DNA from: Flavobacteriaceae bacterium UBA6231
GTDB taxonomy: Bacteria > Bacteroidota > Bacteroidia > Flavobacteriales > Flavobacteriaceae
Direction: 5' to 3'
Assembly: GCA_002441545.1 (NCBI GenBank)
Contig: DJWL01000001.1
Location: 1 to 51,386 of the forward strand
Length of the DNA: 51,386 bases
The notes under the pieces were generated by a model. It saw only the letters and a program-made list of their open reading frames with translations. It made no database searches and had not been told where the DNA came from. Below are positions 51,099 to 51,386 of this stretch, one piece after another. A program made the translations under genes and the position numbers. The first letter of the stretch is position 1, and every line of letters starts with the position of its first letter.

Positions 51099-51386
51099 AT
51101 GACTATTTCAATTGGTAATGATCACGCAGGTGTAGAATATAAGTTTTCTATTTTAAAACATTTAGAATCAAAGGGTTATATCGTTAAAAATTATGGTACC
51201 GATGCTTTAAAAAGTGTGGATTACCCAGATTTTATACATCCTGTTGCTAATGATGTTGGAAATAAAAAAGCAGATTTTGGTATTATAGTTTGTGGAAGTG
51301 GCAATGGAGCAAATATGACAGCCAATAAACATCAAGGTGTTCGTTCTGCTTTATGTTGGAACAAAGAAATTGTAACCCTTGCTAGA
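51099..51386 (+). CDS. rpiB: ribose 5-phosphate isomerase B (partial, runs off the edge)
   Basis: The first 96 codons of RpiB, which interconverts ribose-5-phosphate and ribulose-5-phosphate in the pentose phosphate pathway. The N-terminus MTISIGNDHAGVEYKF, the DYPDFIHPVANDV stretch and FGIIVCGSGNGANMTANKHQGVRSALCW (catalytic Cys and GSG loop) are diagnostic. The start ATG at 51099 is chosen because the ATG at 51092 soon meets a stop. The rest of the gene, about 50 codons, lies beyond the right edge. Confidence 0.95.
   Translation, partial: MTISIGNDHAGVEYKFSILKHLESKGYIVKNYGTDALKSVDYPDFIHPVANDVGNKKADFGIIVCGSGNGANMTANKHQGVRSALCWNKEIVTLAR

Noticed and set aside
1..51386. CRISPR array, prophage, integrase or toxin-antitoxin system
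   Set aside because: No regularly spaced repeats, phage structural genes, integrase or recognisable toxin/antitoxin pair were found on either strand.

Overview
The window comes from a chromosome of an AT-rich marine-type member of the Flavobacteriaceae (Bacteroidota). The evidence is a SusC/SusD polysaccharide utilisation locus, lipoproteins whose lipobox Cys is followed by acidic residues, Bacteroidota families (DUF4837, DUF4175, a DUF6909-like protein, four-helix-bundle S23 protein, head-GIN adhesin), and repeated TAnnTTTG -7 promoter boxes. Most of the window is ordinary core genome. The accessory parts are the glycan locus, the small insertions in the rhamnose operon, and two palindromic intergenic repeats.

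1-8.65 kb (minus strand): dTDP-L-rhamnose genes (rfbB, rfbA, rfbC) follow a Wzz-like co-polymerase gene, a DUF6909-like protein with phosphorylase-like motifs, a GH3-type adenylating enzyme and an M23 peptidase. Two rfb gaps hold foreign-looking small genes: an intact S23 gene bracketed by a 17-bp inverted repeat, and a frameshifted GIY-YIG nuclease remnant. 8.7-15.8 kb: tatA, DUF4837 lipoprotein, MltD-like transglycosylase, pgk, holB, a lipid kinase and an OmpH-like lipoprotein, with clear bidirectional terminators between convergent genes.

16-24 kb: DUF4175, ybeY, mnmG and a methyltransferase on the minus strand, then alkB and gltX on the plus strand. Two near-perfect parS-type 16-mers bracket mnmG and a third, degenerate one lies inside the end of alkB. 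This suggests an origin-proximal, ParB-binding region. 24-32.4 kb: gltX, a barrel-like protein, an SPFH protein, a GNAT-like protein, DUF1761, glnS, folB, tRNA-Cys(GCA) and a LysE-type exporter.

32.5-47.2 kb: a minus-strand polysaccharide utilisation locus, probably for laminarin or another mixed beta-glucan. A membrane-tethered propeller/Y_Y_Y/LuxR regulator lies upstream of susC, susD, two surface glycan-binding lipoproteins, a GH16 endo-glucanase and a GH3 beta-glucosidase. A second GH16 gene, now a pseudogene, ends the operon. SusC/D and the binding proteins would capture oligosaccharides, GH16 would cut the polymer and GH3 would release glucose. A 15-bp stem-loop separates the binding genes from the enzyme genes.

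47.3-51.4 kb: a head-GIN domain protein, RNase R, a 158-bp palindromic repeat, an AT-rich gap of about 480 bp, and the first 96 codons of rpiB running off the window edge. All family assignments rest on reading motifs by eye; no database search was run.
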